A stretch of DNA of 64,000 nt from Pseudomonas hunanensis (GCF_013393325.1 NZ_QJRC01000088.1:62001-126000), one strand, 5' to 3'. Positions 8,517 through 17,623 are shown, counted from the stretch's first letter. The notes: a model not told the origin generated them from the sequence alone. Program-made: numbers and translations.

Positions 8517-8684
8517 ATGAAAAAGTGGCAATGTATTGTCTGTGGCCTGATCTACGACGAAGCCGAAGGCTGGCCCGACGACGGTATCGCCCCTGGCACC
8601 CGTTGGGAAGATGTGCCTGAAGACTGGCTGTGCCCCGACTGCGGCGTCGGCAAAAGCGATTTTGAAATGATCTCCATCGGCTAA
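8517..8684 (+). CDS. rubA: Rubredoxin (small iron-sulfur electron carrier)
   Basis: A 55-residue protein beginning [20 protein letters not shown]. The four iron ligands C6, C9, C39 and C42 form the CxxCG and CPDCG knuckles of a Fe(SCys)4 centre, and the aromatic core (W4, Y13, W30, W37) is typical. GAGGAAA lies 7-12 bases before the ATG. It passes electrons from the reductase encoded 16 bases downstream to an acceptor such as an alkane hydroxylase or, in Pseudomonas, enzymes of oxygen/superoxide response; no hydroxylase gene is nearby, so the acceptor is unknown. Confidence 0.95.
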   Translation: MKKWQCIVCGLIYDEAEGWPDDGIAPGTRWEDVPEDWLCPDCGVGKSDFEMISIG

Positions 8685-8700
8685 TCGAGGAAAGCACGAC

Positions 8701-9849
8701 ATGACGTCCCCTGTGGTAATCATTGGTACCGGCCTTGCGGGCTACAACCTGGCCCGTGAATTTCGCAAGCTCGATGCGCAGACGCCGCTGCTGCTGATCA
8801 CCGCCGACGACGGTCGTTCGTACTCCAAGCCCATGCTGTCCATGGGCTTTGCCAAGCAGAAGGACGCCGACGGCCTGTGCATGGCCGAGCCGGGCGTCAT
8901 GGCCGCACAGCTGAACGCCGAAATCCGCACCCACACCCGCATCAGCGGCATCGACCCGGGCCACAAGCGGCTGTGGATCGGCGAAGAGGCCGTGGAATAC
9001 CGCGACCTGGTGCTGGCCTGGGGCGCACAGACCGTGCAGGTGCCGATCGAGGGTGATGGCAGCCACCTGGTGTTCCCGATCAACGACCTGGAAGATTACG
9101 CGCGCTTCCGTGCCGCCGCCGTCGGCAAGCAGCGTGTGCTGATTCTCGGAGCCGGCCTGATCGGCTGCGAATTCGCCAACGACATGAGCCTGGGCGGCTT
9201 CAAGGTCGATGTAGTGGCGCCATGCGAACAAGTCATGCCGACGCTGCTGCACCCGGCTGCCGCAGCGGCGGTGCAGGCTGGGCTGCAGGGCCTGGGCGTA
9301 AGCTTCCACCTGGGGCCGGTGCTGACCCGCCTGCAACAGGTAGCTCAAGGCCTGGAGGCGCACCTGTCGGATGGCAGCGTGATCGCGTGCGACCTGGTGG
9401 TATCGGCCATCGGCCTGCGCCCGCGTACCGACCTGGCCGCCGCAGCCGGCTTGCGGACCAATCGTGGTGTCAGCGTAGACCGCGAGTTGCGCACGTCCCA
9501 CGCCAACATCTTTGCCCTGGGTGACTGTGCCGAAGTGGATGGCATCAACCTGCTCTATGTGATGCCGCTGATGAGTTGTGCGCGGGCACTGGCCCAAACC
9601 CTGGCAGGCAAGCCGACCGCGGTTGCCTACGGGCCGATGCCGATTACCGTGAAAACCCCGGCCTGCCCGCTGGTGGTTTCGCCACCGCCTCTGGGCAACG
9701 AAGGGACTTGGCAGGTGGAGGGGCAGGGCAGTGACCTCAAGGTGCTCTGCCATGGCGCTGACGGCAAATTGATGGGCTATGCCCTGACCGGGGCAGCCGT
9801 GATGGACAAGCTGTCACTGAATCGCCAGTTGCCACCGGTAATGGCGTAA
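8701..9849 (+). CDS. rubB: Rubredoxin-NAD(+) reductase
   Basis: The protein has 382 residues. It is a two-dinucleotide-binding FAD oxidoreductase: N-terminal FAD motif [16 protein letters not shown], second Rossmann motif for NADH around residue 143 ([17 protein letters not shown]), and the FAD-binding ALGDC motif near residue 276 ([12 protein letters not shown]). It reduces the rubredoxin encoded just upstream using NAD(P)H; the pair form one operon. The C-terminal 70 residues match the small rubredoxin-binding type rather than the long AlkT tail. It starts 16 bases after the rubredoxin stop, with GAGGAAAG as ribosome site. Confidence 0.93.
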   Translation: MTSPVVIIGTGLAGYNLAREFRKLDAQTPLLLITADDGRSYSKPMLSMGFAKQKDADGLCMAEPGVMAAQLNAEIRTHTRISGIDPGHKRLWIGEEAVEYRDLVLAWGAQTVQVPIEGDGSHLVFPINDLEDYARFRAAAVGKQRVLILGAGLIGCEFANDMSLGGFKVDVVAPCEQVMPTLLHPAAAAAVQAGLQGLGVSFHLGPVLTRLQQVAQGLEAHLSDGSVIACDLVVSAIGLRPRTDLAAAAGLRTNRGVSVDRELRTSHANIFALGDCAEVDGINLLYVMPLMSCARALAQTLAGKPTAVAYGPMPITVKTPACPLVVSPPPLGNEGTWQVEGQGSDLKVLCHGADGKLMGYALTGAAVMDKLSLNRQLPPVMA

Positions 9850-10036
9850 ATAGAGGGCGTTCTGTCGGATTTATCCTGTTGTTGCCCGCACAATGGCCGG
9901 CCTGATACTGGCGCGGCCTCTGAGCACGTGCCATTCTCACTCCCGTCTGCCGCAGATTAGAGCCTGCGGTGCCTTGAGCGCTGCTCCTAAAGGCAGCACG
10001 GCATAACAACAAGAATTCCGTCAAAGAGGCTTCACT

Positions 10037-10342
10037 ATGCGCAAACCAGAACTCGCCGCCGTCATCGCCGAAAAGGCCGATCTGACCAAGGAAAAGGCCA
10101 ATCAGGTTTTGAACGCGATTCTCGACAGCATCACCGGTGCCCTGGACAAGGACACCGTGACCCTGGTCGGTTTCGGCACCTTCGAAAAACGCCATCGCGG
10201 TGCACGTACCGGCAAGAACCCTCAAACCGGCGAGCCGGTCAAGATCAAGGCCAGCAACACCGTGGCCTTCAAGCCAGGCAAGAACCTCAAGGACAGCGTC
10301 AATCCCCCGGCCGCGCCTAGCAAGGCCGCCAAGAAAAAGTAA
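10037..10342 (+). CDS. hupA: HU family DNA-binding protein with basic C-terminal tail
   Basis: The protein has 101 residues: a full HU fold (about 90 residues) with the DNA-arm segment GFGTFEKRHRGARTGKNPQTGEPVKIKA and conserved F-P-G-K (FKPGKNLKD), followed by a short Lys/Ala-rich tail (APSKAAKKK). HU dimers bend DNA and organise the nucleoid. P. putida has several hup genes; hupA is my best match by position near oxyR-recG and rubredoxin, but the symbol is less certain than the family. AAAGAGG precedes the ATG. The leader contains an A-rich AACAACAAGAA motif at 10005. Confidence 0.9.
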   Translation: MRKPELAAVIAEKADLTKEKANQVLNAILDSITGALDKDTVTLVGFGTFEKRHRGARTGKNPQTGEPVKIKASNTVAFKPGKNLKDSVNPPAAPSKAAKKK

Positions 10343-10370
10343 GCTTGCGCTGACGACGCGTTGATCCCGA

Positions 10371-10398
10371 ACGGGCGCCTTCATGGCGCCCGTTGTGC
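10371..10398 (+). terminator. Terminator after the HU gene
   Basis: The hairpin ACGGGCGCC-ttcat-GGCGCCCGT (perfect 9-bp stem) is followed by TGTGCTTT, 29 bases after the stop codon. It is a reasonable factor-independent terminator. Confidence 0.65.
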
Positions 10399-10489
10399 TT
10401 TACACGCAGTAACTGCTGCGAACTTGCATAATCAGGTCGTTAAGAGGATAAACTGCGCAACTTAGTCACTTTTCAATCGAGGCGCGTCG

Positions 10490-10864
10490 ATGAAGTTCCG
10501 CTTTCTTCTCTGGGCCATGGGGCTGCTGATGGCCAGGGCCAGCCGTAACAATCCGGCATTCCAGCAGCAGCTCAAGGGCAAGGACCTGGTGTTCCAGATG
10601 CAGACGCTGGATGGCAAGGTTGCCAGGCACTTCGTCGTCAACAACGAGCGCATCAGCAGCAAGGGCGGGGCCCATCCGCAGCCTGCCTTTGCCATTGCCT
10701 TCAAGGACGCGGCCTATGGCTTTGCCACGATGCAGGCGGGCAACAAGCAGTTGGCGTTCATGCAGGGGATTCAGGACAAGAACATCCAGATCAAGGGCAA
10801 TCCGGCGCTGGTGATGTGGTTCCAGGGGCTGATGAAGTACCTGAAACCCAAGAAGAAAGGCTGA
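10490..10864 (+). CDS. SCP2-like small protein with N-terminal hydrophobic segment
   Basis: The protein has 124 residues. After a hydrophobic start (MKFRFLLWAMGLLMARASR) comes a fold resembling the SCP2 sterol/lipid-binding domain: strands around GKDLVFQMQTLDG, RHFVVNNERISS, PAFAIAFKDAAYGFATMQ and the IKGNPALVMWFQGLMKYL helix. SCP2 domains bind lipids or acyl chains; in bacteria many act with ubiquinone or lipid factors. The ligand cannot be read from the sequence. It may be membrane-anchored by the N-terminal helix. It ends with KPKKKG, and a hairpin (10872) separates it from the convergent HDOD gene. Confidence 0.7.
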   Translation: MKFRFLLWAMGLLMARASRNNPAFQQQLKGKDLVFQMQTLDGKVARHFVVNNERISSKGGAHPQPAFAIAFKDAAYGFATMQAGNKQLAFMQGIQDKNIQIKGNPALVMWFQGLMKYLKPKKKG

Positions 10865-10871
10865 AATTGCC

Positions 10872-10890
10872 GGGGCCGCAATGCGGCCCC
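10872..10890. terminator. Gene-end hairpin between convergent genes
   Basis: A perfect stem GGGGCCGC/GCGGCCCC with loop AAT lies between the SCP2-like and HDOD stop codons, the same core as at 2682 and 6870. Confidence 0.5.
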
Positions 10891-10897
10891 AGAAGTC

Positions 10898-12301
10898 TCA
10901 ATGCGGTGCGTGGAACTGCGAAGCCAGTTCTCGCAACAGGTTCTCGGCCTCGAGCACCTTGTTCACCACATCCTCGGCCTTGTTCCGGGTAATCCCCAAA
11001 CGCTCCAGTAGCTCGTCAGGGATCTCTTCCTGCGGCCCAGTGCCGATCCCCCGTGAGCGCAGCAGGCGAGTGGCCAGGCACACCAGGTTGGGGAACGCCG
11101 AGTACTCGCCGTCATAGGCCGGGTCGTGCTGGAAGCGCAGGGCGGTCGACAGCTCTTCGGGCATGTCCCACAGCTTCATCAGCCAGGCCCCGATCTGCTC
11201 GCGGCTGATGCCCAGCAGGTGCTGCTCCACGTAGGTGTGGTTCAGGTGCGGGTTGACCTCCAGGTGGCGGCAGATCAGCGAGAAGTGCGGCGGGAACACA
11301 TGCGCCAGCAGCAAGTAGCCAAAGTTGTGCAGCAGCCCGGCCAGGTAGGTGAGCCCGGCTTCGGGGCGCTCTGCCCGAGGCATGGCGCGGGTCAGGCCTT
11401 CGATGATTGCAGCGGTGTAGATCGACTGCTGCCAATAGGGCGTTGCCTGCTGTGGGTGGTCTTTTGGCAGGCTCAAGGTTTTGCCCAGTGCCAGGCCAAG
11501 GGCCAGATTGATCACCAAGTCGAAGCCCAGCACGCGGACAATGGCGTCTTCCACCGAGCGGATCTTGCCCGGCGAGGCGTAATAGGGCGACGCGGCCCAG
11601 CTCACCACTTGCGCTGCCAGCGCCGGGTCTGTTTCGACCACGCCCGTGATGTCATCGATACTGGCGTTGGGGTCTACCCGTAGCTTGATGATTTTTTGCG
11701 CGGTGTCGGCCAGCGGTGGGATTTCGATGGTTTCTTCCAGGCGCTTCTGAATGCGTCGGGCAGTGAAGGCCTGGACGGCATTGGTGATTTCCCGGGTGTC
11801 GTCATCGGGGCGGTCGAGGTTGGGGCTGATGGCCTCGACTTCCTGACCGAAGTTGCTGGCGCTGGCTTTGGCCAGCATACGCTTGAAGTTCGCGCGTTCG
11901 ATTTCCAGCAGCAGGCCGGCTTCGCCCGACTGGATATAGACGGTCTCGGCGTCGAGCAGGCTCTTTTCGTACTGGCACGGCGAGCTGGTCAGCGCCGGGA
12001 TACCCGGCAAGGCCTTGAGCTGGTGCTTGTCGAGCATCTGCTTCAGTCGCGGCACCGACACAGCGGTGAGCTTGCGCCCGGTCAGCTCGGCCAGGCGGTT
12101 GAGGTCCAGCAGTTGGCTCTGCGGGAACAGCACCATGAGGGCGCCGACCTCGTCGTCGAGAAGCACCGCCTGCACCCGCGAAGCCGCAGGCAGCTGCGGG
12201 TGTTCGACCACCTCGCGGTAGGCCACGCCGAGTTTGTCGAGCAGCAGCCTGATGACAGAGGGGGCGTGTGGGGTTGCGGTGTCCAGGGCAACTTCAGTCA
12301 T
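10898..12301 (-). CDS. HDOD domain protein with N-terminal YbaK-like domain
   Basis: The protein has 467 residues. Residues about 10-155 resemble the YbaK/aminoacyl-tRNA deacylase fold (VIRLLLDKLGVAYREVVEHPQLPAASRVQAVLL...LLDLNRLAELTGRKL), and residues about 195-400 form an HDOD domain (EIPPLADTAQKIIKLRVDPNASIDDITGVVETDPALAAQVVSWAAS...YLAGLLHNFGYLLL). HDOD domains are HD-like folds found in signalling proteins, here retaining LLHNFG rather than a full HD metal site. The combination suggests a signalling or stress adaptor, substrate unknown. It lies 78 bases downstream of recG on the same strand and could be read with oxyR-recG. Confidence 0.8.
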   Translation of the reverse strand: MTEVALDTATPHAPSVIRLLLDKLGVAYREVVEHPQLPAASRVQAVLLDDEVGALMVLFPQSQLLDLNRLAELTGRKLTAVSVPRLKQMLDKHQLKALPGIPALTSSPCQYEKSLLDAETVYIQSGEAGLLLEIERANFKRMLAKASASNFGQEVEAISPNLDRPDDDTREITNAVQAFTARRIQKRLEETIEIPPLADTAQKIIKLRVDPNASIDDITGVVETDPALAAQVVSWAASPYYASPGKIRSVEDAIVRVLGFDLVINLALGLALGKTLSLPKDHPQQATPYWQQSIYTAAIIEGLTRAMPRAERPEAGLTYLAGLLHNFGYLLLAHVFPPHFSLICRHLEVNPHLNHTYVEQHLLGISREQIGAWLMKLWDMPEELSTALRFQHDPAYDGEYSAFPNLVCLATRLLRSRGIGTGPQEEIPDELLERLGITRNKAEDVVNKVLEAENLLRELASQFHAPH

Positions 12302-12379
12302 GGTCCGTATCCACTGTTTCTTTTAAACGCGAAGTATAACCAGCCTGCGAGCAAATCTGGATCCATTCTGGGACTAGCG

Positions 12380-14458
12380 TCACACTTGGCCATATTGCTG
12401 GCCATGGCGCAGCCAGCGGTCGAGTAGCGGGCTGACATGATCCGGCCAGCGCGCGACCAGGGCTTGAGCGGCGTCTCGCACAGCCGGCAGCAGGTCGGCG
12501 TCGCGCATCAGGTCGGCGACCTTGAACTGAAGCAGGCCGGTTTGGCGGGTGCCCAGCATCTCGCCCGGACCACGCAGCTCAAGGTCCTTTTCGGCGATGA
12601 TGAAGCCATCGTTGGTTTCGCGCATGATCCCCAAGCGCTCGCGACCGATCTGCGACAGCGGTGGGTGGTACAGCAGCACGCAATGGCTGACGGCGCTGCC
12701 CCGGCCAACCCGGCCGCGCAGCTGATGCAGTTGGGCAAGGCCCAGGCGTTCGGGGTTTTCGATGATCATCAGGCTGGCGTTGGGTACGTCCACGCCGACT
12801 TCGATGACAGTGGTCGCGACCAGCAACTGCAACTCACCGGCCTTGAACTGCGCCATGATCTCGGCTTTTTCCGCAGGTTTCATGCGGCCGTGAATCAGGC
12901 CCACACGCAGTTCGCCCAAGGCGCTGCCGAGTTCTTCATAAGTGCTTTCGGCTGCCTGACAGGTCAGCTCTTCAGACTCTTCGATCAGGGTGCACACCCA
13001 ATAGGCCTGGCGCCCCTCGGCGCAAGCGGCGCGAACCCGCTCCACCACCTCGAAGCGGCGGCTGTCGGCCACCAGCACCGTGTTCACCGGGGTACGCCCA
13101 GGCGGCAGTTCGTCGAGCACCGAGGTGTCCAGGTCGGCATAGGCGCTCATGGCCAGGGTGCGCGGAATAGGCGTGGCAGTCATGATCAGCTGGTGTGGGC
13201 ACAGCTCGCCGGCCACGCCTTTTTTGCGCAGGGCCAGGCGTTGCTGTACGCCGAACCGGTGCTGTTCGTCGATGATCGCCAGGGCCAGGTGCTTGAACTT
13301 GACCTCTTCCTGGAACAGCGCGTGGGTGCCGACCACCATGGGTGCACCGTTGGCGATCTGCTCCAACGAGGCTGCCCGGGCCTTGCCCTTGAGCTTGCCA
13401 GCCAGCCACGCCACTTCGATGCCAAGCGGTTCGAGCCAGCGTTTGAAGGTGATGTAGTGCTGTTCGGCGAGAATCTCGGTGGGTGCCATCAGCGCCACCT
13501 GGTAGCCCGCTTCCAGGCCCTGCAACGCAGCCAGGGCGGCAACCACGGTCTTGCCCGCCCCCACATCGCCTTGTACCAGGCGCATCATTGGCGCGTGCTG
13601 GCTGAGGTCGTAGGCAATTTCGTTGGCTACCCGCTGCTGCGCGCCGGTCGGCTGGAAGCCCAGGTTGGCCAGGTATTGCGCCTGCAGGCGCGTGGCCTTG
13701 GGCAATACCGGTGCACGCAGGCTGCGCAGGCTTTCGCGCAGGCGTTGTTGCGACAGCTGATGGGTCAGCAGCTCTTCGAAGGCCAGGCGGTGCTGGGCCC
13801 AGTGCTGGCCTTCGGCAAGCTCGTCGAGGTCGGCGTCGGCCGGTGGGTTGTGCAGGTAGCGAATGGCTTCGTCCAGCGGCGCCAGCTGGTAGTCCCGCGC
13901 CAGTTCGTCCGGCAACCAGTCGGGCAGGCTGCGTGGGCCGAGCAGGCCAAGGCTCTGTTGGCACAACAGGCGCAGGCGTTGCTGGGTAAGGCCTTCGGTG
14001 GAGGGGTAGATCGGCGTCAGGGTCTGCTCGACCGGTGGCGGCGGCTCGTCGCCGTTCAGTGCGCGGTACTCTGGGTGGTAGATTTCCAGGCCCGAAGCGC
14101 CGGGGCGGGCTTCGCCGTAGCAGCGCAGGTGAGTGCCGCGCTTCAGGCCCTCCTTCTGCGCGTTGCTGAAGTGGTAGAAGCGCAGTGTCAGCACGCCGCT
14201 GCCATCACCCAGGCGCACCACCAGGCTGCGGCGCTTGCCCATGGTCACGTCGCTACCACTGACCACCCCCTCGATCACCGCATCCTGGCCGGGGCGCAGT
14301 TGGCCAATCGGTACCACTCGGGTGCGGTCCTGGTAGCGCAGGGGCAGGTGGAACAGCACGTCCTGCAGGTTTTCCAGGCCGACCTTGGCGAGCTTTTCTG
14401 CCATGGCCTCACCAACACCTTTCAGTACCGTGACCGGGACTTTCGACAGCTCACTCAT
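12380..14458 (-). CDS. recG: ATP-dependent DNA helicase RecG
   Basis: The protein has 692 residues, full length. An N-terminal wedge/OB domain (about 60-155) is followed by superfamily 2 helicase motifs: Walker A GDVGAGKTVVA, motif II IIDEQHRFGVQQR (DEQH box typical of RecG), motif III MTATPIPRTLAM, and motif VI QLRGRVGRG. The C-terminal GETRQTGL-type TRG element (GEMLGTRQTGLLQFKVADL) is present. RecG drives fork reversal and Holliday junction processing in replication restart. It starts 3 bases after oxyR; recG is co-transcribed with oxyR in Pseudomonas, from my knowledge of that genus. Confidence 0.97.
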   Translation of the reverse strand: MSELSKVPVTVLKGVGEAMAEKLAKVGLENLQDVLFHLPLRYQDRTRVVPIGQLRPGQDAVIEGVVSGSDVTMGKRRSLVVRLGDGSGVLTLRFYHFSNAQKEGLKRGTHLRCYGEARPGASGLEIYHPEYRALNGDEPPPPVEQTLTPIYPSTEGLTQQRLRLLCQQSLGLLGPRSLPDWLPDELARDYQLAPLDEAIRYLHNPPADADLDELAEGQHWAQHRLAFEELLTHQLSQQRLRESLRSLRAPVLPKATRLQAQYLANLGFQPTGAQQRVANEIAYDLSQHAPMMRLVQGDVGAGKTVVAALAALQGLEAGYQVALMAPTEILAEQHYITFKRWLEPLGIEVAWLAGKLKGKARAASLEQIANGAPMVVGTHALFQEEVKFKHLALAIIDEQHRFGVQQRLALRKKGVAGELCPHQLIMTATPIPRTLAMSAYADLDTSVLDELPPGRTPVNTVLVADSRRFEVVERVRAACAEGRQAYWVCTLIEESEELTCQAAESTYEELGSALGELRVGLIHGRMKPAEKAEIMAQFKAGELQLLVATTVIEVGVDVPNASLMIIENPERLGLAQLHQLRGRVGRGSAVSHCVLLYHPPLSQIGRERLGIMRETNDGFIIAEKDLELRGPGEMLGTRQTGLLQFKVADLMRDADLLPAVRDAAQALVARWPDHVSPLLDRWLRHGQQYGQV

Positions 14459-14461
14459 GAC

Positions 14462-15388
14462 TCAGGCCGGCTGTTCCGCAGGGTTTTTTGCGACCGAGCA
14501 CAGGCGGATCGAGTCAGCGAGGATCTCGATGGCCTTGGGCCGAGGGAAGCTGGCGCGCCAGGCGATGGCCACGGTACGGAACGGTGCCGGTGCCGTCAGC
14601 GGGCGCACTTCGATGACGCCGGGGGCGTAGTGATGGCTGTGCACGGCCGACAGCGGCAGGATCGACACGCCAAGGCCCGAGGCCACCATGTGGCGGATGG
14701 TTTCCAGCGAACTGGACTCGACCGTGGTGTGCCTGGAGCCTTCTCCCCCCTTGTTCAAGGTTGGGCAGGCTTCCAGTACCTGGTCACGGAAGCAGTGGCC
14801 TTCACCGAGCAGCAACAGGCTCTTGTCGTTGAGCATGGCGGTGTCGATGGTCTTCTTCGCCGTCCACGGGTGGTCGGCAGGCATCAAGGCGCAGAACGGT
14901 TCGTCGTACAGCGGCAAGGTCAGCACGTCGGCTTCGTTGAACGGCAGGGCGATGATCACCGCGTCCAGTTCGCCGTTGCGCAGCTTTTCGCGCAGTACGT
15001 GGGTGAAGTTTTCTTCGATGTACAGCGGCATCTGCGGCGCCACGCGGTGCAGTTGCGGGATCAGATGCGGGAACAGGTAGGGGCCGACGGTGTAGATGGC
15101 ACCGACCTTGAGCGGGGCGGTCAGCTGGTTCTTGCCGGCCTGCGCCAGTTCGCGAATGCCTTGGGCCTGCTCCAGTACCTTCTGCGCCTGGGCAACGATG
15201 CTTTCACCGACCGGGGTCAGGCGTACCGCGCTTTTGCTGCGCTCGAAGATCAGAACGCCAAGCTCATCCTCGAGCTTCTTCACACCGACCGACAGGGTCG
15301 GCTGGCTCACGTGGCAGCGCTCGGCGGCGTGGCCGAAGTGCTGTTCCTGGGCGAGTGTGACGATGTAGCGTAATTCTGTGAGGGTCAT
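14462..15388 (-). CDS. oxyR: Hydrogen peroxide-responsive regulator OxyR
   Basis: The protein has 308 residues, LysR family. The N-terminal winged helix reads FGHAAERCHVSQPTLSVGVKKLEDELG. The redox pair falls exactly at C199 (GEGHCFRDQV) and C208 (EACP), the positions used in E. coli OxyR to form the H2O2-sensing disulfide, so the sensing chemistry is expected to be intact. It controls catalase and peroxidase genes, none of which lie in the window. It is first gene of an oxyR-recG pair, 3 bases apart, tying oxidative stress sensing to DNA repair. Confidence 0.97.
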   Translation of the reverse strand: MTLTELRYIVTLAQEQHFGHAAERCHVSQPTLSVGVKKLEDELGVLIFERSKSAVRLTPVGESIVAQAQKVLEQAQGIRELAQAGKNQLTAPLKVGAIYTVGPYLFPHLIPQLHRVAPQMPLYIEENFTHVLREKLRNGELDAVIIALPFNEADVLTLPLYDEPFCALMPADHPWTAKKTIDTAMLNDKSLLLLGEGHCFRDQVLEACPTLNKGGEGSRHTTVESSSLETIRHMVASGLGVSILPLSAVHSHHYAPGVIEVRPLTAPAPFRTVAIAWRASFPRPKAIEILADSIRLCSVAKNPAEQPA

Positions 15389-15482
15389 AACGTGCGTCCA
15401 TGAAGTTGCGGGCCCAGCATAGCGGCTGCAATCGATAGACGCACGTTATCAGACTTGCCGATTTGTGACAGAAACAAAAGTC

Positions 15483-16214
15483 TCAGCGGCGGTCCAGTGA
15501 GTAGACGAACGGTGCCACGACTTCGATCGTGCCATTGTTCAGCAACTCGGGTGGCGGCTTGGGTACCGTGCCGGCCCGACGGATCATTTCCAGGGTCGCC
15601 CGGTCCAGTGCGGCGCTGCCCGAACCACCGGCCATGGAGTACGACACCACCTTGCCTTCGGCGTCGACCACGAAGCGCAGGCGGTTGATGCCTTGCAGGC
15701 CGCGACGGCGCGCGTCTTCCGGGTAACGCTTGTATTTGGCCAGGTGGCGCAGCAGGTCGCTCTGCCAGGTGGGCAGGGCGTTGCTGTTGGACGCAATGCT
15801 CGGTGCCGGTGCCGCGGACTTCTGCGGTGGCGTGTTGCTGGGCGGTGCGTCTACCGTTTGCTCGGTTGGCGGCGCTTCCTTCGGCGGCTCAGGCTTTTTC
15901 TCGGGCTTGGGCGGCTGTGGCTTGGCCTTCGGCTTGGGCGGCTTGTGGACGGCGATCTTGGGCTTGGGCGCTTCCACCAGCTTCGGCAATGGCAGTTCTT
16001 CGACCGGTGCCGGTGGCTGTGGAGCCGCTTTCGGTGGTGGTGGTGGCGCAGGCTCCGGTAGCGGTGCCAGTTCGACCATCATCGCTGCCGGGGGCAGTTC
16101 GATGGCCTGGGGCACCGACCAGTTGAGCGTCAGCAGCACGGCGACCACGTGCACGCCCAGCACGATCGCCAGGCTGCCACCGTAGCGCGCCATGTTCGAG
16201 CGCGTTTTCGTCAT
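15483..16214 (-). CDS. tonB: Energy transducer TonB
   Basis: The protein has 243 residues. A short cytosolic tail and one membrane helix (GSLAIVLGVHVVAVLLTLNW; it contains the conserved S-x3-H of ExbB contact) are followed by a Pro/Lys/Glu-rich periplasmic spacer (about residues 48-135) and a C-terminal TonB domain (YPEDARRRGLQGINRLRFVVDAEGKVV). It carries proton-motive energy to outer-membrane siderophore and vitamin receptors. Its ATG overlaps the exbD stop by four bases, so the exbB-exbD-tonB operon is translationally coupled. A second tonB is common in Pseudomonas; this is the exbBD-linked copy. Confidence 0.95.
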   Translation of the reverse strand: MTKTRSNMARYGGSLAIVLGVHVVAVLLTLNWSVPQAIELPPAAMMVELAPLPEPAPPPPPKAAPQPPAPVEELPLPKLVEAPKPKIAVHKPPKPKAKPQPPKPEKKPEPPKEAPPTEQTVDAPPSNTPPQKSAAPAPSIASNSNALPTWQSDLLRHLAKYKRYPEDARRRGLQGINRLRFVVDAEGKVVSYSMAGGSGSAALDRATLEMIRRAGTVPKPPPELLNNGTIEVVAPFVYSLDRR

Positions 16215-16639
16215 TTCTTGGCTGCCGTCTCGAGACCTACCAGACCGACCTTGAGGTAGCCGGCCGCGCGCATGTTGTTCATCACTTCCATCAGGTCACC
16301 GTAATCCACGCCTTTGTCGGCCTGGAAGAAGATGGTGGTTTCCTTGTCACCCTTGGTCTTGGCGTCGAGCATCGGGCCAAGCTGTTCGGGCGCAGCAACC
16401 TGATCGTCGCCGACGTACAGCTTCTGGTCGGCCTTGACGCTGACGAACACCGGCTTCTCGGGCCTCGGCGCCGGTTTGGCGGTCGAGGCCGGCAGGTCGA
16501 CCTTGATGTCGACCGTGGCCAAGGGGGCTGCGACCATGAAGATGATCAGCAGCACCAGCATTACGTCGATGAACGGCGTAACGTTGATTTCGTGGTTTTC
16601 GGCGAGGTCGTCGCCACCTTCGTTGAGATGCAGGCCCAT
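16211..16639 (-). CDS. exbD: Biopolymer transport protein ExbD
   Basis: The protein has 142 residues: one N-terminal membrane helix (ITPFIDVMLVLLIIFMVAAPL region) holding the essential aspartate (INVTPFIDVMLVLL), then a periplasmic domain. With ExbB it makes the proton channel that powers TonB. It starts 3 bases after exbB and ends overlapping tonB by 4 bases. Confidence 0.96.
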   Translation of the reverse strand: MGLHLNEGGDDLAENHEINVTPFIDVMLVLLIIFMVAAPLATVDIKVDLPASTAKPAPRPEKPVFVSVKADQKLYVGDDQVAAPEQLGPMLDAKTKGDKETTIFFQADKGVDYGDLMEVMNNMRAAGYLKVGLVGLETAAKK

Positions 16640-16642
16640 GGT

Positions 16643-17623
16643 TTACCCCACTTTCACCATGTGCGGGGCAGCGCGCTCGCTGCCCTGGTGGTCCAGGTCA
16701 CGGCTGACCAGCAGCAGTACCTGTGCGGAGGCGTCGGACACCTGGGCCTTGTAGCCGGCAATGGAGCGGGCGAAGACGTTGTAGATGACCACAGCCGGGA
16801 TTGCCGCGACCAGACCCAGGGCGGTGGCCAGCAGGGCTTCGGCGATACCTGGGGCAACCACGGCCAGGTTGGTGGTCTGGGTCTTGGCGATGCCGATGAA
16901 GCTGTTCATGATGCCCCATACGGTACCGAACAGACCGACGAACGGCGCGGTGGAGCCGATGGTGGCCAGGACGCCGGTGCCGCTGCTCATGGTGCGGCCG
17001 CTGGCATGCACCAGGCGCTCCAGGCGGAAGCTGACGCGTTCCTTGATACCCTCTTTTTCACGGGCGTTGGCCGACAGACGCATTTCTTCGAGGGCATCGT
17101 GGACCAGCGTGTGGGCCAGGGTGCCTTCCTTGTTGGAGACTTCGCTGGCTTCTTTAAGGGTGGTGGATTTCTTCAGCTGGGCAATTTCACCCCGCAGGCG
17201 ACGTTTGGCGCCCATCAGCTCGAAGCCTTTGGCGATCCAGATGGTCCAGGTGATGATGGAGGCTATGGCCAGGCCGATCATGACGATCTTCACCACGATG
17301 TCGGCGTTCTTGTACATGCCCCATGGGGACAGGTCGTGCGCCATGCCCAGCGAGGTGTCTTCAACCAGTGTATCGGTGGCGGGGTCGACCAGTACCTGCG
17401 AATCTGCCGGGGCGGCAGCTTGCGCTTGGCCTGCAGGTGCCTGGCCTTCCACGGCAGGTGCTGCCGGAGCGGCCGGAGCAGAAGCAGCGGCAGGCGTGGC
17501 GGCATTGGCAGTTGGCTCATCGGCCATGGCCACCGGGGCCAGCACCAGGCTGAGCGTCAGCGCGGCGATGGCGCGCCAGGCGCGCGACGGGGTTGGCGAA
17601 GCGGAAGGTTGAGTACGTGTCAT
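16643..17623 (-). CDS. exbB: Biopolymer transport protein ExbB with cleaved N-terminal extension
   Basis: The protein has 326 residues from the ATG at 17623. Residues 1-35 look like a signal peptide (RAWRAIAALTLSLVLAPVAMA), followed by an Ala/Pro-rich periplasmic segment (about 35-95) typical of pseudomonad ExbB, then the MotA/TolQ/ExbB domain with three membrane helices and the conserved VAAIPAVVIYNVFARSI and GLFGTVWGIMNSF segments. It forms the pentamer around ExbD in the inner membrane. The open frame begins at 17725, but that extension has no coding character. It is first gene of exbB-exbD-tonB and divergent from the epimerase gene; repeated AAGTAATNCTTGTT boxes lie upstream. Confidence 0.93.
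   Translation of the reverse strand: MTRTQPSASPTPSRAWRAIAALTLSLVLAPVAMADEPTANAATPAAASAPAAPAAPAVEGQAPAGQAQAAAPADSQVLVDPATDTLVEDTSLGMAHDLSPWGMYKNADIVVKIVMIGLAIASIITWTIWIAKGFELMGAKRRLRGEIAQLKKSTTLKEASEVSNKEGTLAHTLVHDALEEMRLSANAREKEGIKERVSFRLERLVHASGRTMSSGTGVLATIGSTAPFVGLFGTVWGIMNSFIGIAKTQTTNLAVVAPGIAEALLATALGLVAAIPAVVIYNVFARSIAGYKAQVSDASAQVLLLVSRDLDHQGSERAAPHMVKVG

Noticed and set aside
12437..12700. Small gene after recG
   Set aside because: Open frame is only the recG antisense; no ribosome site or motif.
12437..15373. 978-codon open frame antisense to recG and oxyR
   Set aside because: It is a shadow of the real genes in high-GC DNA: recG and oxyR have every motif, while the antisense translation has no recognisable domain.
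15800..16080. Repetitive region read as tandem repeat DNA
   Set aside because: It is the Pro/Lys/Glu-rich spacer of TonB, an expected low-complexity coding segment.
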